64,000 nt of DNA from Liolophura sinensis (taxonomy: Eukaryota; Mollusca; Polyplacophora; Chitonida; Chitonidae): the NCBI RefSeq assembly GCF_032854445.1, contig NC_088307.1, forward strand, positions 29,544,484 to 29,608,483. The letters run 5' to 3'. The translations under genes were made by a program, and so were the position numbers. Shown here one piece after another: positions 1-13,262 of the stretch. Every line of letters starts with the position of its first letter. Position 1 is the stretch's first letter. The notes beneath the pieces were generated by a model that ran no database searches, was not told the DNA's origin, and was given only the letters and a program-made list of their open reading frames with translations.

Positions 1-745
1 CTAATAAGGATATGTAACCATGGCAATTGAAAGTTGAGATAAAATCAACTCTTTATCCTCTCAGCTTCATAGGAATTTAGAGCTCTTGAACTCTACTATG
101 AGGAGCAACATTGTGCACCGGTTGAAGCAATTGTTTGTATAGATTTTTACTTCATATTAAAGCCTCAGATCCCTGTAATGGGATGAGAAACGTTTTGTAG
201 TTACATATATATGGTGGCAGTGTAGTGTGGAACCATACTCGTATTTTATTTTTGTGATCGCAGAGTCAAAGTTTATGACTGGTATCTGCTTACGCCTAAC
301 AAAAGATATATTGATTTGGAAATAAAAAAAAAATCTCCTGACCTAATGAATGCTAACTAGCAGTAGTGCCTGAATGAGCTAACAAGTTGTCTACATCTCC
401 TTGGCCTGACTTATCATCAACAACTGACTCAGTAATCGTTACATGGCCCAGGGCTGTCAATGTGCTGATCACGTAGGCTACATGGACTGAACAACCCATA
501 TTATAAATCAACGAATTACAGCTAATTGGGTCCGTGGAGTGGCGAATTAAACTGACCGAGACGTTTGGGTAAGATCAACTGAATATGCACTAGCCACAGT
601 GTACTTATGTTTAGCAAATGGCCTTAACAGCAATCCATGTAATTAACGTTATAGTATTTGGCCTGCTGTGTGTATTGATTACAGGGTACATGTAGTTTCT
701 ACCTAAACTGTACACTAATCATACAGTTTTAGCATTGACTGTACA

Positions 746-945
746 GTTCCCCGGGCTCAATCCGGTTTCCTTCCATCATAATGCTGACCGCCGTCGTATA
801 TTTATTCATTTTATTCGACTGGTGTGTTACGCTGTACCCAAAAATGTTTTACTTATAAGATGGCAGCCAGTATAATGGTGGGAGGTAAAATGAATGAAAT
901 ATTCTTGATTTCCTCCTAAAAAGTAATCAAATAAATAAATAAATT
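746..945. repeat. SINE tail with a second SINE tail inserted in inverse orientation
   Basis: Positions 746-800 read as the plus-strand 3' domain of the SINE family seen whole at 48.5 kb (a CCCCGGGCT block, then AATGCTGACCGCCGTCGTATA). At 801-888 the reverse complement of the same domain follows (ATTCGACTGGTGTG ... AGCCAGTATAATGGTGGGAGG). From 889 the plus-strand tail resumes (GAAATATTCTTG, then CAAATAAATAAATAAA). This looks like one SINE tail inserted into another, or a local inversion. No intact tRNA-like head is visible. Confidence 0.6.
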
Positions 946-3882
946 TATTGTATAGTTTAAAAAGTTAGTAGTACAGGAATGGGAGCCAGCCAAAATGCTA
1001 ATATAACCTAATATAATATTTAGGAAGTGCGGGGAAGGTGTTGTTTGGGAATGAGAAGAGACGTAAACAGTCACGTGCTTGGTACACTTAACTCTATAAA
1101 TTTACTGCTTATAATATATTCTGACGATACCATGGGATGTGCCATGCTAGAACAATCGGAAGCACGGAGTCGCGTAGCTCTTACCTGGCGGGTACAGCTG
1201 ACGCAGCGGAAACAAACACGTCCTCGGGCTGTAGAGATAAACCACGCCTTATTGGATGTAAGAGATAACATGCTGGCTATTTACGTTGTCTCAGTGTGAG
1301 TAATTTTACTTATTTTGAACTGTGATATCTCGGTTGTGCAACATCAAAGTTATGCTTTCTAAACTTCCAGCGGGTTATATTTTCGATGCATATATACATT
1401 TGATTTAGTGCGGTCTTAATAAACTAATTCACAAGTGTAATGGGTTAATAGAGTCTATGTGACGAATCCATGCCTTTGGAAACAGTGATAGCACGACGTG
1501 TCAGACAACTGAGACAACGAGAGTGACGCGTCCTTTAGTCAACATTTATCAAATGCTTGAATGACGTCATTACTGTATGTAATGAAATGTAATATGTCGT
1601 CGGTTATCGGCGTCTGGTTGTGCAACTTTAGCAATATGTCCGCTGTTGACCCGCATAGAGGCCAGTAGGACAGGTAACATGTGGTCTATCCTCATAACCA
1701 GGTTGACGAGAGGCAATCATGTCATCATAACATCGCACAAATCACTTCAAAATGATTTACTCTGGTTTTACCACTCTTTAAGAAAGAAAATAAAAATATA
1801 GTTTGCGGTACTTAGTCTCAGATTTTTTATTTTGCTAACATACTCTTTAGCCATAGATCGTGTGTAGGTTGGGCGGGTCTTGTTAGCGCCTCAAATTGAT
1901 CTGCCTTTTATAAAACGATGGATACATTTTGTATGTAGAAAATGACGCGTAGAAACCATAGATAATAATCAGAGACCAATCACACTGGTTGGCGCAAAAA
2001 AGAAAAAAAGAAAACTGCTTTAACATGATATCCGGTCCTACTTGCACAACGCCCAACCCAACGGCTGTCTTAACCTTGATCAATCACTTCCTTTCTTGAA
2101 ACATTATCATCTATCCAGATACACTGACAAGCTCCCCCAAGTGATACTGGCTAGCTAAGCGCACGGCTGTAGGTTGTAATTCCAACTGTGAGACGTCAAC
2201 GCCCATGGTCGGAACCTGACACTAGCTTTATGGTGTAGTTTGTGATCAATAACTCTTCGGGCACGATGTGACTTGTGAAAGTTTAATGCTGTCCAGTGCT
2301 GAAAGACTTCCAAGTTTGATTTAAAATGCAGGACGTCAACTCTATTCAACAGACTCGATTTCAAATGGCTTTGCGTTTCTAAATGAGACAAAAAATTTAA
2401 ATGGGCGTCTACCAGATAACAGCTGAAATCTTACAAGCAGAAAACGACCTTATTCTCGGGCCACACACAAAAACCACTTGGACCAGGAAATCTGGCATTG
2501 TTTGCGTTGTTTCGCTAAATATTTTACACTGAGGACTCAAAGTAACGCGTTATCTGTATACCCATGTACAGTACCGGGTATTTTATGTCAGGCAATGAAC
2601 CAAATATGGTCGTCGAGGAGAAATAAGCGAATGACTTTGGCATTGGTTCACAGGCTCGCATTTTACTGGAGAATTCCCAAATCAAAAGTAAAAACATAAT
2701 TTATCAAGGTCTGTCCATATGTTTGTCTCAGATTGCTTTATTCCATCTCGTCATAGCCACAGAACAGCTTGATAGTAAAACGACAGAGTTGTAAAATCGA
2801 CATGGTGCAAAAAGTGTTTATAGTTGCTGATGTTTACCGTAGGAAAGCCGAGGTACATCTTCACATCACCGGACGTCCTCCAGTTAATCGACATTCTCAG
2901 AGCGCTAAAATCAAAAGTATTACTCCAAGCAATAGCTGCCTACGACACTTCCTGTGACGTGACGTGAGTATGATACTGTGTGGTCATGCAATGGCGTCCT
3001 CATGTCGTCCTCATGTCCTTCACGACCACGCTAAAAATACGGTTTTAACCCCCAAAAATGAAGGAACAACGCTTGCCGCAACCGTCGTGTTCCCCTAGAG
3101 AGCACATAGACGCGGCCGCGGTCCCACGGGTCTCACGCAAAAATATAAACGGTCCGAAGAACGATAGGGCTGTTACATTGCTGACGTGTCACTGACGTGG
3201 CATAAAATCATTTTAACATTCCGAACAAGTTAAGAAAGCATATATGACATTATATGAGATTCATCACAAATTGAGTCGATTTCCCATACTGTTGCGTTGT
3301 CGCTTCCTGCAATAGTGTGCATGTAGGACACCATAACTTCATAGGTCTACCCTATTCTTGCCCTGACATTGATCAAATGCACTTTATTACGGTGTTAAAG
3401 ATAATCATTGACTGGATGATTCTGATGATGGATTGATTGGTTCAACATTTGTTGAAAGTATCATGATAAAGGAAAACGCAATGTGTATGCTTCAATAGCA
3501 GGGCGCTTCAGCAGGAAAAGTTGTGCTGGTTACAGCATTTGTTACCTGAATGTTCACGTTCATTTAACATGTATGGTGTTGTACTGGTTAAGTTATGCAA
3601 ACCCAAAGGCTATCCCATTTACGTTATGTAAATGCATAAGACATGAATACTAAAAAAGCTGTGTTACCATCGCACTAAACAAGCAATCACAGGAATACAA
3701 CGTAAACGCACCAGGCCTGGGGACTGCTTGGTTCAACACAGAAACTATAACCCCAGTTAAGTAATAGATCCACAAAGCCTTTATGACGCTCGACATGTAA
3801 AACGCTGGTATACATCTCACGTTCGTTAAGGCAATTTGCATGGATTAATGAAGACTTCAGAGCGCTGCAAATTCATAAGTTT
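946..3882. other. Unassigned, mostly noncoding stretch
   Basis: I find no recognisable gene here. Only short reading frames occur (the longest about 90 codons at 1027-1299), none with a motif I can name. No tandem repeat or element was recognised. Confidence 0.5.
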
Positions 3883-5026
3883 CAATTGTGACATATCTTC
3901 CAGACTTACAATAGGATGGAGCTATTTTAATAATATGTGGTACAATTGTGACATATCTTCCAGACTTACAATCGGATGGAGCTATTTTAATAATATGTGG
4001 TACAATTGTGACATATCTTCCAGACTTACAATCGGATGGAGCTATTTTAATAATATGTGGTACAATTGTGACATATCTTCCAGACTTACAATAGGATGGA
4101 GCTATTTTAATAATATGTGGTACAATTGTGACATATCTTCCAGACTTACAATCGGATGGAGCTATTTTAATAATATGTGGTACAATTGTGACATATCTTC
4201 CAGACTTACAATCGGATGGAGCTATTTTAATAATATGTGGTACAATTGTGACATATCTTCCAGACTTACAATAGGATGGAGCTATTTTAATAATATGTGG
4301 TACAATTGTGACATATCTTCCAGACTTACAATCGGATGGAGCTATTTTAATAATATGTGGTACAATTGTGACATATCTTCCAGACTTACAATCGGATGGA
4401 GCTATTTTAATAATATGTGGTACAATTGTGACATATCTTCCAGACTTACAATCGGATGGAGCTATTTTAATAATATGTGGTACAATTGTGACATATCTTC
4501 CAGACTTACAATCGGATGGAGCTATTTAAATAATATGTGGTACAATTGTGACATATCTTCCAGACTTACAATAGGATGGAGCTATTTTAATAATATGTGG
4601 TACAATTTGACATATCTTCCAGACTTACAATCGGATGGGAGCTATTTTAATAATATGTGGTACAATTTGTGACATATCTTCCAGACTTACAATCGGATGG
4701 AGCTATTTTAATAATATGTGGTACAATTGTGACATATCTTCCAGACTTACAATCGGATGGAGCTATTTTAATAATATGTGGTACAATTGTGACATATCTT
4801 CCAGACTTACAATCGGATGGAGCTATTTTAATAATATGTGGTACAATTGTGACATATCTTCCAGACTTACAATCGGATGGAGCTATTTTAATAATATGTA
4901 GTACAACTGTGACATATCTTCCAGACTTACAATAGGATGGAGCTATTTTAATAATATGTGGTACAATTGTGACATATCTTCCAGACTTACAATAGGATGG
5001 AGCTATTTTAATAATATGTGGTACAA
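3883..5026. repeat. 60-bp satellite, about 19 copies
   Basis: Head-to-tail copies of a 60-bp unit that starts CAATTGTGACATATCTTCC and ends ATAATATGTGGTA. Copies are almost identical. Variation is mainly one A/C position (AATAGGATGG versus AATCGGATGG), plus single-base indels around 4605, 4638 and 4666. Because 60 is a multiple of three, a long open frame with a 20-residue period runs through it; this is a consequence of the period, not evidence of a gene. Confidence 0.95.
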
Positions 5027-5884
5027 AGGTGATGATATTAATACACACTTATAGGTAAGTAAAACGTGGACTAAATGGAGTAAAAACAAAAAACAGACAA
5101 ATGAAAAAGGAAGTAGATAAGTCCATATGATGTGTTCCACACTTTTGACGCTAAGAAAAATGCAGTATTCGGGTGGCCTATATGTACCCGTACGTCTCCT
5201 CTGGTTTCTCCCGCCCTATAGGAAGGACATGTGAAAATGTACAGGATATGGTAAAAAGGGGATTATGATATCAAGCGAAGCCTACTGGATTTCCAAGCTG
5301 CACTGGGCTTCTGATGGCACCAGATCCAAGTTAGACAGAATGGAGCAGCGAGAATGGTAGACAGTAAAAAATTGTAAGAATCTCACTACACCCTTAAAAT
5401 GCGGGGATTTCCTTTGGGCAAGCGCATATACTGGTACTTTTGTTCTCTAATAATAGTCTATCTACTATTCGGTGAACATGAGCGAAAGCACTTTTATGGC
5501 GGAGAGATCATACTTTAGAACGAAGCCTGCACTTAGTTTCACATTGCAGGTACATGTAAAAATACCCACATGTATAACTGGTCTCATCTTTCAATCAACA
5601 ACAACATCGGGTCTGATATTTCAGTCCCACACTTCAAGTGACATTACAATGATCTTCAGCAGACAGATTAAAACCAGGGCAATGACGTCTGTACATGACA
5701 GCTGGCAAATGGTCAACAATAAGGCGGTGAAATCCGGCCTCTTGTTAATCACATATACCTCAGTTAGTGCTATTTTGTCTGTTACGATTGACGTAAAACG
5801 CTGTATAGTGATATTATTTGCAATTTCACTGGTCCTAAATAGCTCAAAATGGTGTGGTGTTATCACATTTAACATACCAGCAAC
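5027..5884. other. Unassigned spacer between two arrays
   Basis: A 162-codon plus-strand frame (5472-5960) runs into the next array, but I recognise no domain in it. This interval, or sequence before the window, could hold the missing last exon of the minus-strand receptor gene. I found no receptor-cyclase C-terminal motif on the minus strand here. Confidence 0.4.
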
Positions 5885-8800
5885 AATGACATTTAGTCCT
5901 AGCCTTCAAGTAACACCAACGACATTTAGCCACCCTTCAGTAACAACAACGACCATTTAATCCCACTCGTCAAAAAACAACAGCGACGTTTAGTTCCACC
6001 CTTGAAGAAACAACGACACTTCGTTCCACCCTTTAAGAAACAACGACGACATCTGGTACCACCATTCAAATATAACAACGACAATTACCCCGACTCTTCA
6101 AGTAACAACAATGACAATTAGCTCCACTTTCCAAGAAACAACAACGACATTTACTACCACTATTTAATAAACAGCCATGACATTTAGTCCACCATTCAAG
6201 AATCAGCCATCACATTTAGTCCAATTCTTCAAGAAATAACAGTGACATTTAGTACCACTATTTAATAAACAGCCTTGACATTTAGTCCACCATTCAAGAA
6301 ACAGCCTTGCCATTTAGTCCACCATTCAAGAAACAGCCTTGACATTTAGTCCACCATTCAAGAAACAGCCTTGACATTTAGTCCACCATTCAAGAAACAG
6401 CCTTGACATTTAGTCCCCATTCAAGAATCAGTCATGGCAGTTAGTCCAATTCTTCAAGAAATAACAGCGACATTCAGTACCACTATTTAATAAACAGCCT
6501 TGACATTTAGTCCCCCCATTCAAGAAACAGTCATCACATTTAGTAAACCATTCAAGAAATAACAGCGACATTTAGTACCACTATTTAATAAACAGCCTTG
6601 ACATTTAGTCCACCATTCAAGAATCAGTCATGACAGTTAGTCCAATTCTTCAAGAAATAACAGCGACATTCAGTACCACTATTTAATAAACAGCCTTGAC
6701 ATTTAGTCCACCATTCAAGAATCAGTCATGACAGTTAGTCCAATTCTTCAAGAAATAACAGTGACATTTAGTACCACTATTTAATAAACAGCCTTGACAT
6801 TTAGTCCACCATTCAAGAAACAGCCTTGACATTTAGTCCACCATTCAAGAAACAGCCTTGATATTTAGTCCACCATTCAAGAATCAGTCATGGCAGTTAG
6901 TCCAATTCTTCAAGAAATAACAGCGACATTTAGTACCACTATTTAATAAACAGCCTTGACATTTAGTCCACCATTCAAGAATCAGTCATGACAGTTAGTC
7001 CAATTCTTCAAGAAATAACAGCGACATTCAGTACCACTATTTAATAAACAGCCATGACATTTAGTCCACCATTCAAGAATCAGTCATGACAGTTAGTCCA
7101 ATTCTTCAAGAAATAACTGTGACATTTAGTACCACTATTTAATAAACAGCCTTGACATTTAGTCCACCATTCAAGAAACAGCCATGACATTTAGTCCAAT
7201 TCTTCAAGAAATAACAGCGACATTTAGTACCACTATTTAATAAACAGCCTTGACATTTAGTCCACCATTCAAGAAACAGCCTTGACATTTAGTCCAATTC
7301 TTCAAGAAATAACAGTGACATTTAGTACCACTATTTAATAAACAGCCTTGACATTTAGTCCACCATTCAAGAAACAGCCTTGACATTTAGTCCACCATTC
7401 AAGAATCAGTCATGACATTTAGTCCACCATTCAAGAAACAGCCATGACATTTAGTCCAATTCTTCAAGAAATAACAGCGACATTTAGTACCACTATTTAA
7501 TAAACAGCCTTGACATTTAGTCCACCATTCAAGAAACAGCCATGACATTTAGTCCAATTCTTTAAGAAATAACAGTGACATTCAGTACCACTATTTAATA
7601 AACAGCCTTGACATTTAGTCCACCATTCAAGAAACAGCCTTGACATTTAGTCCACCATTCAAGAATCAGTCATGACAGTTAGTCCACCATTCAAGAATCA
7701 GTCATGACAGTTAGTCCAATTCTTCAAGAAATAACAGTGACATTTAGTACCACTATTTAATAAACAGCCTTGACATTTAGTCCACCATTCAAGAAACAGC
7801 CTTGACATTTAGTCCACCATTCAAGAATCAGTCATGACAGTTAGTCCACCATTCAAGAATCAGTCATGACAGTTAGTCCAATTCTTCAAGAAATAACAGC
7901 GACATTTAGTACCACTATTTAATAAACAGCCTTGACATTTAGTCCACCATTCAAGAATCAGTCATGACAGTTAGTCCAATTCTTCAAGAAATAACAGCGA
8001 CATTTAGAACCACTATTTAATAAACAGCCATTACATTTAGTCCACCATTCAAGAATCAGTCATGACAGTTAGTCCACCATTCAAGAATCAGTCATGACAG
8101 TTAGTCCAATTCTTCAAGAAATAACAGCGACATTCAGTACCACTATTTAATAAACAGCCTTGACATTTAGTCCACCATTCAAGAAACAGCCTTGACATTT
8201 AGTCCACCATTCAAGAATCAGTCATGACAGTTAGTCCAATTCTTCAAGAAATAACAGCGACATTTAGTACCACTATTTAATAAACAGCCTTGACATTTAG
8301 TCCACCATTCAAAAAACAGCCTTGACATTTAGTCCACCATTCAAGAATCAGTCATGACAGTTAGTCCACCATTCAAGAATCAGTCATGACAGTTAGTCCA
8401 ATTCTTCAAGAAATAACAGTGACATTTAGTACCACTATTTAATAAACAGCCTTGACATTTAGTCCACCATTCAAGAAACAGCCTTGCCATTTAGTCCACC
8501 ATTCAAGAATCAGTCATGACAGTTAGTCCACCATTCAAGAATCAGTCATGACAAATAGTCCAATTCTTCAAGAAATAACAGCGACATTTAGTACCACTAT
8601 TTAATAAACAGCCTTGACATTTAGTCCACCATTCAAGAATCAGTCATGACAGTTAGTCCAATTCTTCAAGAAATAACAGCGACATTTAGAACCACTATTT
8701 AATAAACAGCCATGACATTTAGTCCACCATTCAAGAATCAGTCATGACAGTTAGTCCACCTTTCAAGAATTAGTCATGACAGTTAGTCCAATTCTTCAAG

Positions 8801-9537
8801 AAATAACAGCGACATTCAGTACCACTATTTAATAAACAGCCTTGACATTTAGTCCAACATTCAAGAAACAGCCTTGACATTTAGTCCACCATTCAAGAAT
8901 CAGTCATGACAGTTAGTCCAATTCTTCAAGAAATAACAGCGACATTTAGTACCACTATTTAATAAACAGCCTTGACATTTAGTCCACCATTCAAGAAACA
9001 GCCTTGACATTTAGTCCACCATTCAAGAAACAGCCATGACATTTAGTCCACCATTCAAGAATCAGTCATGACAGTTAGTCCAATTCTTCAAGAAATAACA
9101 GCGACATTCAGTACCACTATTTAATAAACAGCCATGACATTTAGTCCACCATTCAAGAATCAGTCATCACATTTAGTCCACCATTCAAGAATCAGTCATG
9201 ACAGTTAGTCCAATTCTTCAAGAAATAACAGCGACATTCAGTACCACTATTTGATAAACAGCCTTGACATTTAGTCCACCATTCAAGAATCAGTCATGAC
9301 AGTTAGTCAATTCTTCAAGAAATAACAGTGACATTTAGTACCACTATTTAATAAACAGCCTTGGCATTTAGTCCACCATTCAAGAAACAGCCATGACATT
9401 TAGTCCAATTCTTCAAGAAATAACAGCGACATTTAGTACCACTATTTAATAAACAGCCTTGACATTTAGTCCACCATTCAAGAAACAGCCATGACATTTA
9501 GTCCAATTCTTCAAGAAATAACAGTGACATTTAGTAA
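5885..9537. repeat. 32/33-bp minisatellite with higher-order structure
   Basis: About 3.6 kb built from three related modules. One is 32 bp with the core ACATTTAGTCCACCATTCAA. One is 33 bp with ACAGTTAGTCCAATTCTTCAA. One is 33 bp with ACATTTAGTACCACTATTTAA. They recur in ordered groups of about 98 to 160 bp, so the array evolved by amplifying multi-module blocks. The first 250 bp (5885-6130) is more diverged. The array ends about 25 bp short of the receptor exon, so it lies inside or next to that gene's next intron. Confidence 0.95.
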
Positions 9538-9561
9538 CATCTTTGCAGTAACAACACTTAC

Positions 9562-12156
9562 CTTTAGCCTCACTTTGCTGCCAGATGCGAAATGATACTG
9601 TCGACTCTTACCAAGTATTTGAAAGACGTCGTCGGACACGAGGAAAGAACTGTCGTTGCTATGGTCAACCAGAACTTTTGCAGTCTCCACCCCACCGCCG
9701 AATGCGATGAGTTGCGACAGAGTTTGTACGTAACTTATAGTGGCCGATCCGAGGTGTAGCGCTATTCTTAGCTTCACACCGCCCGATTCTTCGCCGTGGT
9801 ACTTAGTATTGGCTTCAAAAGTCTTTGTTATAAACCCCTGCAGGATTTCAACGACGTTCGCGACCCATGCATGCTCCGTCATGTGATCACTGAAAGGGAC
9901 AATAACGATTGGCGTTTTGAGATGAGGCACTAAGATAAACTCTTCCTCTTTAACACACTGTACTATTTCATGATACACGTCGTTTAGAATGTCAACGCAT
10001 GTGTCTGCACCGGAAGTCACGGCAAGGGCAGACAACCCTGAAAAACCAACACAGGCTATACACGACTTGTACAAGTTCATAGATCTGACAATTTCGTTGT
10101 TGGAAATCTTTTCCGCCAGCCAATTGGGAAGCAGGCTAGATTTAGAATGCAGAGCACTTTGTTTGACCAGCTCCAGTTCAATAGCTTTCTCCTCTATTGT
10201 TTTCTCGAGGTGAACAGCATATTCCTCCAGAGTTTCCATCATGCTGTCCATCACACTTCGCTTGCCCGGATTCGCCTTTTTCATCATCCCAGCTACTTGA
10301 GAGGCCGTCGGTCTGCTCTCCGGGTTATCTGTCCATGAAATCTCCATAATTTGCCGAACTTTGCTAGGAATTTCTTCCGTCGGCATAGGTCTTAGGTTGT
10401 TCATTAAAATGAGCACAAGGACCTCACGAGGCGCAATACTCTCCGCGTGTTCGCTGAACGGTTCGTCACGAGTAAAAATCTCATGAAGGCAGATCGCAAA
10501 ACTGTACACGTCACTAGCTTTCGTGGCGGCATCCTTGAAATGAGATTTTATAATTTCCGGCGCCGTGAAGAAATTCCCCAAGGCCTGTTTGTTTTCGTCT
10601 TCGTGAACGTTGTAGAGTTGAACCTCGGAAACCATATGCTTGTCCGTTTCAAGCGACACACAACCCTTGACCAGCCCCACCTCCCAGTCAGCGATTTTCA
10701 CTGTCCACCTAGTGTCCAGCAGACAGGACTCCGTGGTCAAGTGACCGTGCACCAAGCCATTCGCGTGCAGGAACTGCAGACCGCTGATGATGTCCGCGGC
10801 TATTGAAAATTTCAGACTAGTGTTTAGGCTAAGCTTGTCATCGTGCAAGATGTCCTGCAGGACTCCTTTGCTACAGTACTCCGTCACGATATAGCGCTCA
10901 TCACCCACAGTCGTTAACCCAAAGAAGCGTACGATATTTTCGTGGACTAAATTACTGATGCACGAACTAAGCTCTCGTCTACTGCGGCTAGAAATGGCTC
11001 TCAATTTGAACGGGTGTTGAATCTTCACGCTGACAGTGTGATTGTTCCATTTGGCCGGCCAGTGGATTATGTCGCTCATAGTGGCTTCTTCGGGGTGGAA
11101 ACCTTCTCTCTTTGATTCTAGCGACATGGTCGACTTTTGGGACCTGGATCGAGATCTGGAAAACGACATCGTCCCAGGTTCAAAAAATACTACGTCTTCG
11201 ATAGCAATGTTCCAGTCGTGACAGTCTAATGCTCGGTTGGCCTTTATCCGGAGGTATATCATGACAACACCACCGACAAGGAAGATCGTTATCACAATAG
11301 GTATGGCGACCTTCAGAGGAAGTTCCAGAACACGATACCTTTCCTGAGCAAGTTCCCACTCTATGTCCTTTCGGACCAAAGTATATACGAGCTTACCATT
11401 GCATTTCATTTTCTCTAAAACCAAACTGTTTATTATCTGCTTCACCGATTCACTGACCAAGGCAAAGCCATGTTCCGCGCAAGTTCGTTCCGCGACGGGA
11501 CTCGAGAGGAACCACATGACAAAACGTACGAGCTCTTTCGCGACATCGCACTTAGAATTGTTGAACATTCGGACGATAAAGTATGTGTAGCCGAGAATGG
11601 GATAGGAGCCAGAAGAGCCTGAATCGGAGAGGGACGCGGTGAGACGAGAAGTCATAGACTCGGTTGAGGACTCAATGGCGTTGTGAACAGATTCCATGTC
11701 CGCCTCTACTACTTCACCATTTCTATTAACAATGGAGGCATAAGCCACGCCGTCACTAATGGCATCATTCAAGGATACGTATCCAATACAATACTGAAAT
11801 ACGGACAACAGGAAAAGAACGTCGAATACTCCACGGCCGTAGTAAGAGATCACGGAGTCATTCCAGTGCATGGGTTTACCGTCAAGAGTAAGACCACGAC
11901 TAAATGTTCCGTACTTGTTTGCCCAATCGTCCACTGAATGATGATAGCGAACGCGTAAGGATTTCTGTGCTTCCGGATTTGTCAGCACGTGCGATTACTT
12001 GGATTGGTTCGCCTGGCAGTTCCAAATCTGGGTTTGTTTCCTTGAAATGTGGTATCGTTCCATTGTCTGTAGGTTCCGTTAAAAATGCCGACGATTTGTT
12101 CTCGTGTAAGTACTAGTCTAGGCTTACCAGGTAAACTATGCACTAGAACAACTGCC
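9562..12156 (-). CDS. Exon 2 of PstS-like / pseudokinase / pseudocyclase receptor (two frameshifts)
   Basis: This exon encodes most of a single-pass membrane receptor. The acceptor (TTTCTTTACTTTTCCAG) precedes 12156, and joining to exon 1 restores the PstS-type sequence PVMAG/AVVLVHSLPG in phase. Three frames are read in turn: 12155-12042 (LTREQIVGIFNGTYRQWND), 12040-11933 (IARADKSGST, the phosphate-binding loop) and 11931-9562 (790 codons). Counting codons from 11988, that last frame finishes the PstS-like domain (to about 195), then has a transmembrane helix (223-247), an Arg-Ser juxtamembrane stretch (277-286), a kinase-homology domain (about 310-570), a coiled coil (577-615) and a cyclase-fold domain (640-806). 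The kinase has VHGHL where HRD is expected and DWE for DFG. The cyclase lacks its metal and transition-state residues. Single extra G bases at 12041/12040 and 11932/11931 break the frame. The exon ends AAG/GTAAGT, so the C-terminus is elsewhere. The GTG at 11988 is not a real start. It may be a live gene with assembly errors or a recent pseudogene. Confidence 0.88.
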
Positions 12157-12442
12157 CTGGAAAAGTAAAGAAACAGACAAATAAATTTCATTCGTAGATG
12201 TAACTGAGCCATAAATAATTTTATTTCCATTGTGGTTTGCAAGGGGGTATACTTACGTGATTGGGGATGGAGAGGCAAGGATTTAAATGGGCATGTAAGG
12301 GATATTTATAGGGTTAGGAGGGAAATACATTCTGGATTTATAGCAATGACTAAAGGGAATGCTTATGACGACTAAAGGAACGATAATGCGGATGGCACCT
12401 GGCACTGTGCTTAATCTGACACAAAACACAACGACATGGATA

Positions 12443-12660
12443 GTAAAACCAGAACAGCGACGACAGTATGGAATACTACAACGTACAGGGTAAAAACCAG
12501 AACAGCGAAGAACGTGTGGAATACTACAGCGTGCAGATAAAACCAGAACAGCGACGACGGCATGGAATACTACAGCATATAGGGTAAAACCAGAAGGGCG
12601 AAGATCGTGTGGAAGACTACAGCGTACAGATAAAACCAGAACAGCGGCGACAGTGTGATA
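12443..12660. repeat. 45-48-bp tandem repeat, about 4.7 copies
   Basis: Copies begin near 12445, 12493, 12538, 12586 and 12633. Each carries AAAACCAGAACAGCGA followed by GGAATACTACAGCGTA, with small length changes. Confidence 0.85.
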
Positions 12661-12729
12661 CTCATTTTTTGTCAGTTTACCTCAGTTATGGTTTTATTCT
12701 ATCTGTTCATATAAACGCTTATAACGCGC

Positions 12730-13262
12730 GCACACATGATTATTGTGGTTGCTCACATATATCTGCTATGTTTGCTCACATATAACTCACATATAACTAG
12801 GGTAGTTACTCACATATAACTACTGTAGCTATTCACATGTAACTACTGTAGCTATTCACACATAACTACCATGATTGCTTATATATAACTACCGTGGTTT
12901 CTCACATATAACTACCCTGGCTACTCACTCATAACTGCTGTGGTTGCTCACACATAACTAGAGTAGTTGCTTATATATAACTACTGTGGCCACTCACATA
13001 TTGCTGCTGTGGTTGTTCACACATAACTACTGCGGTTGTTTACACATAGTTATTGTGTTTACTCACATGAAACTACTGTAGGTTTTTCACACATAACTTC
13101 TGTGGTTTTTCACACACAACTACTGTAGCTATTCACACATAACTACTCTGGTTGCTTACACATAGGTACCTGTGGTTACTCACGTGTAACTACTGTAGCT
13201 ATTCACACATAGCCACTGTGGTTGTTCACACATAGCTGTTGTGGTTTCTCACACATAGCTAG
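12730..13262. repeat. 23-bp minisatellite, about 22 copies
   Basis: A degenerate 23-bp unit resembling TAACTACTGTAGCTATTCACA recurs across the interval. The dinucleotide before GTGGTT/GTAGCT varies most. Confidence 0.85.

Noticed and set aside
3836-4672. 278-codon open frame with 20-residue repeats
   Set aside because: It is the translation of the 60-bp satellite; the period is a multiple of three, other frames are also open, and the variants are not codon-biased.
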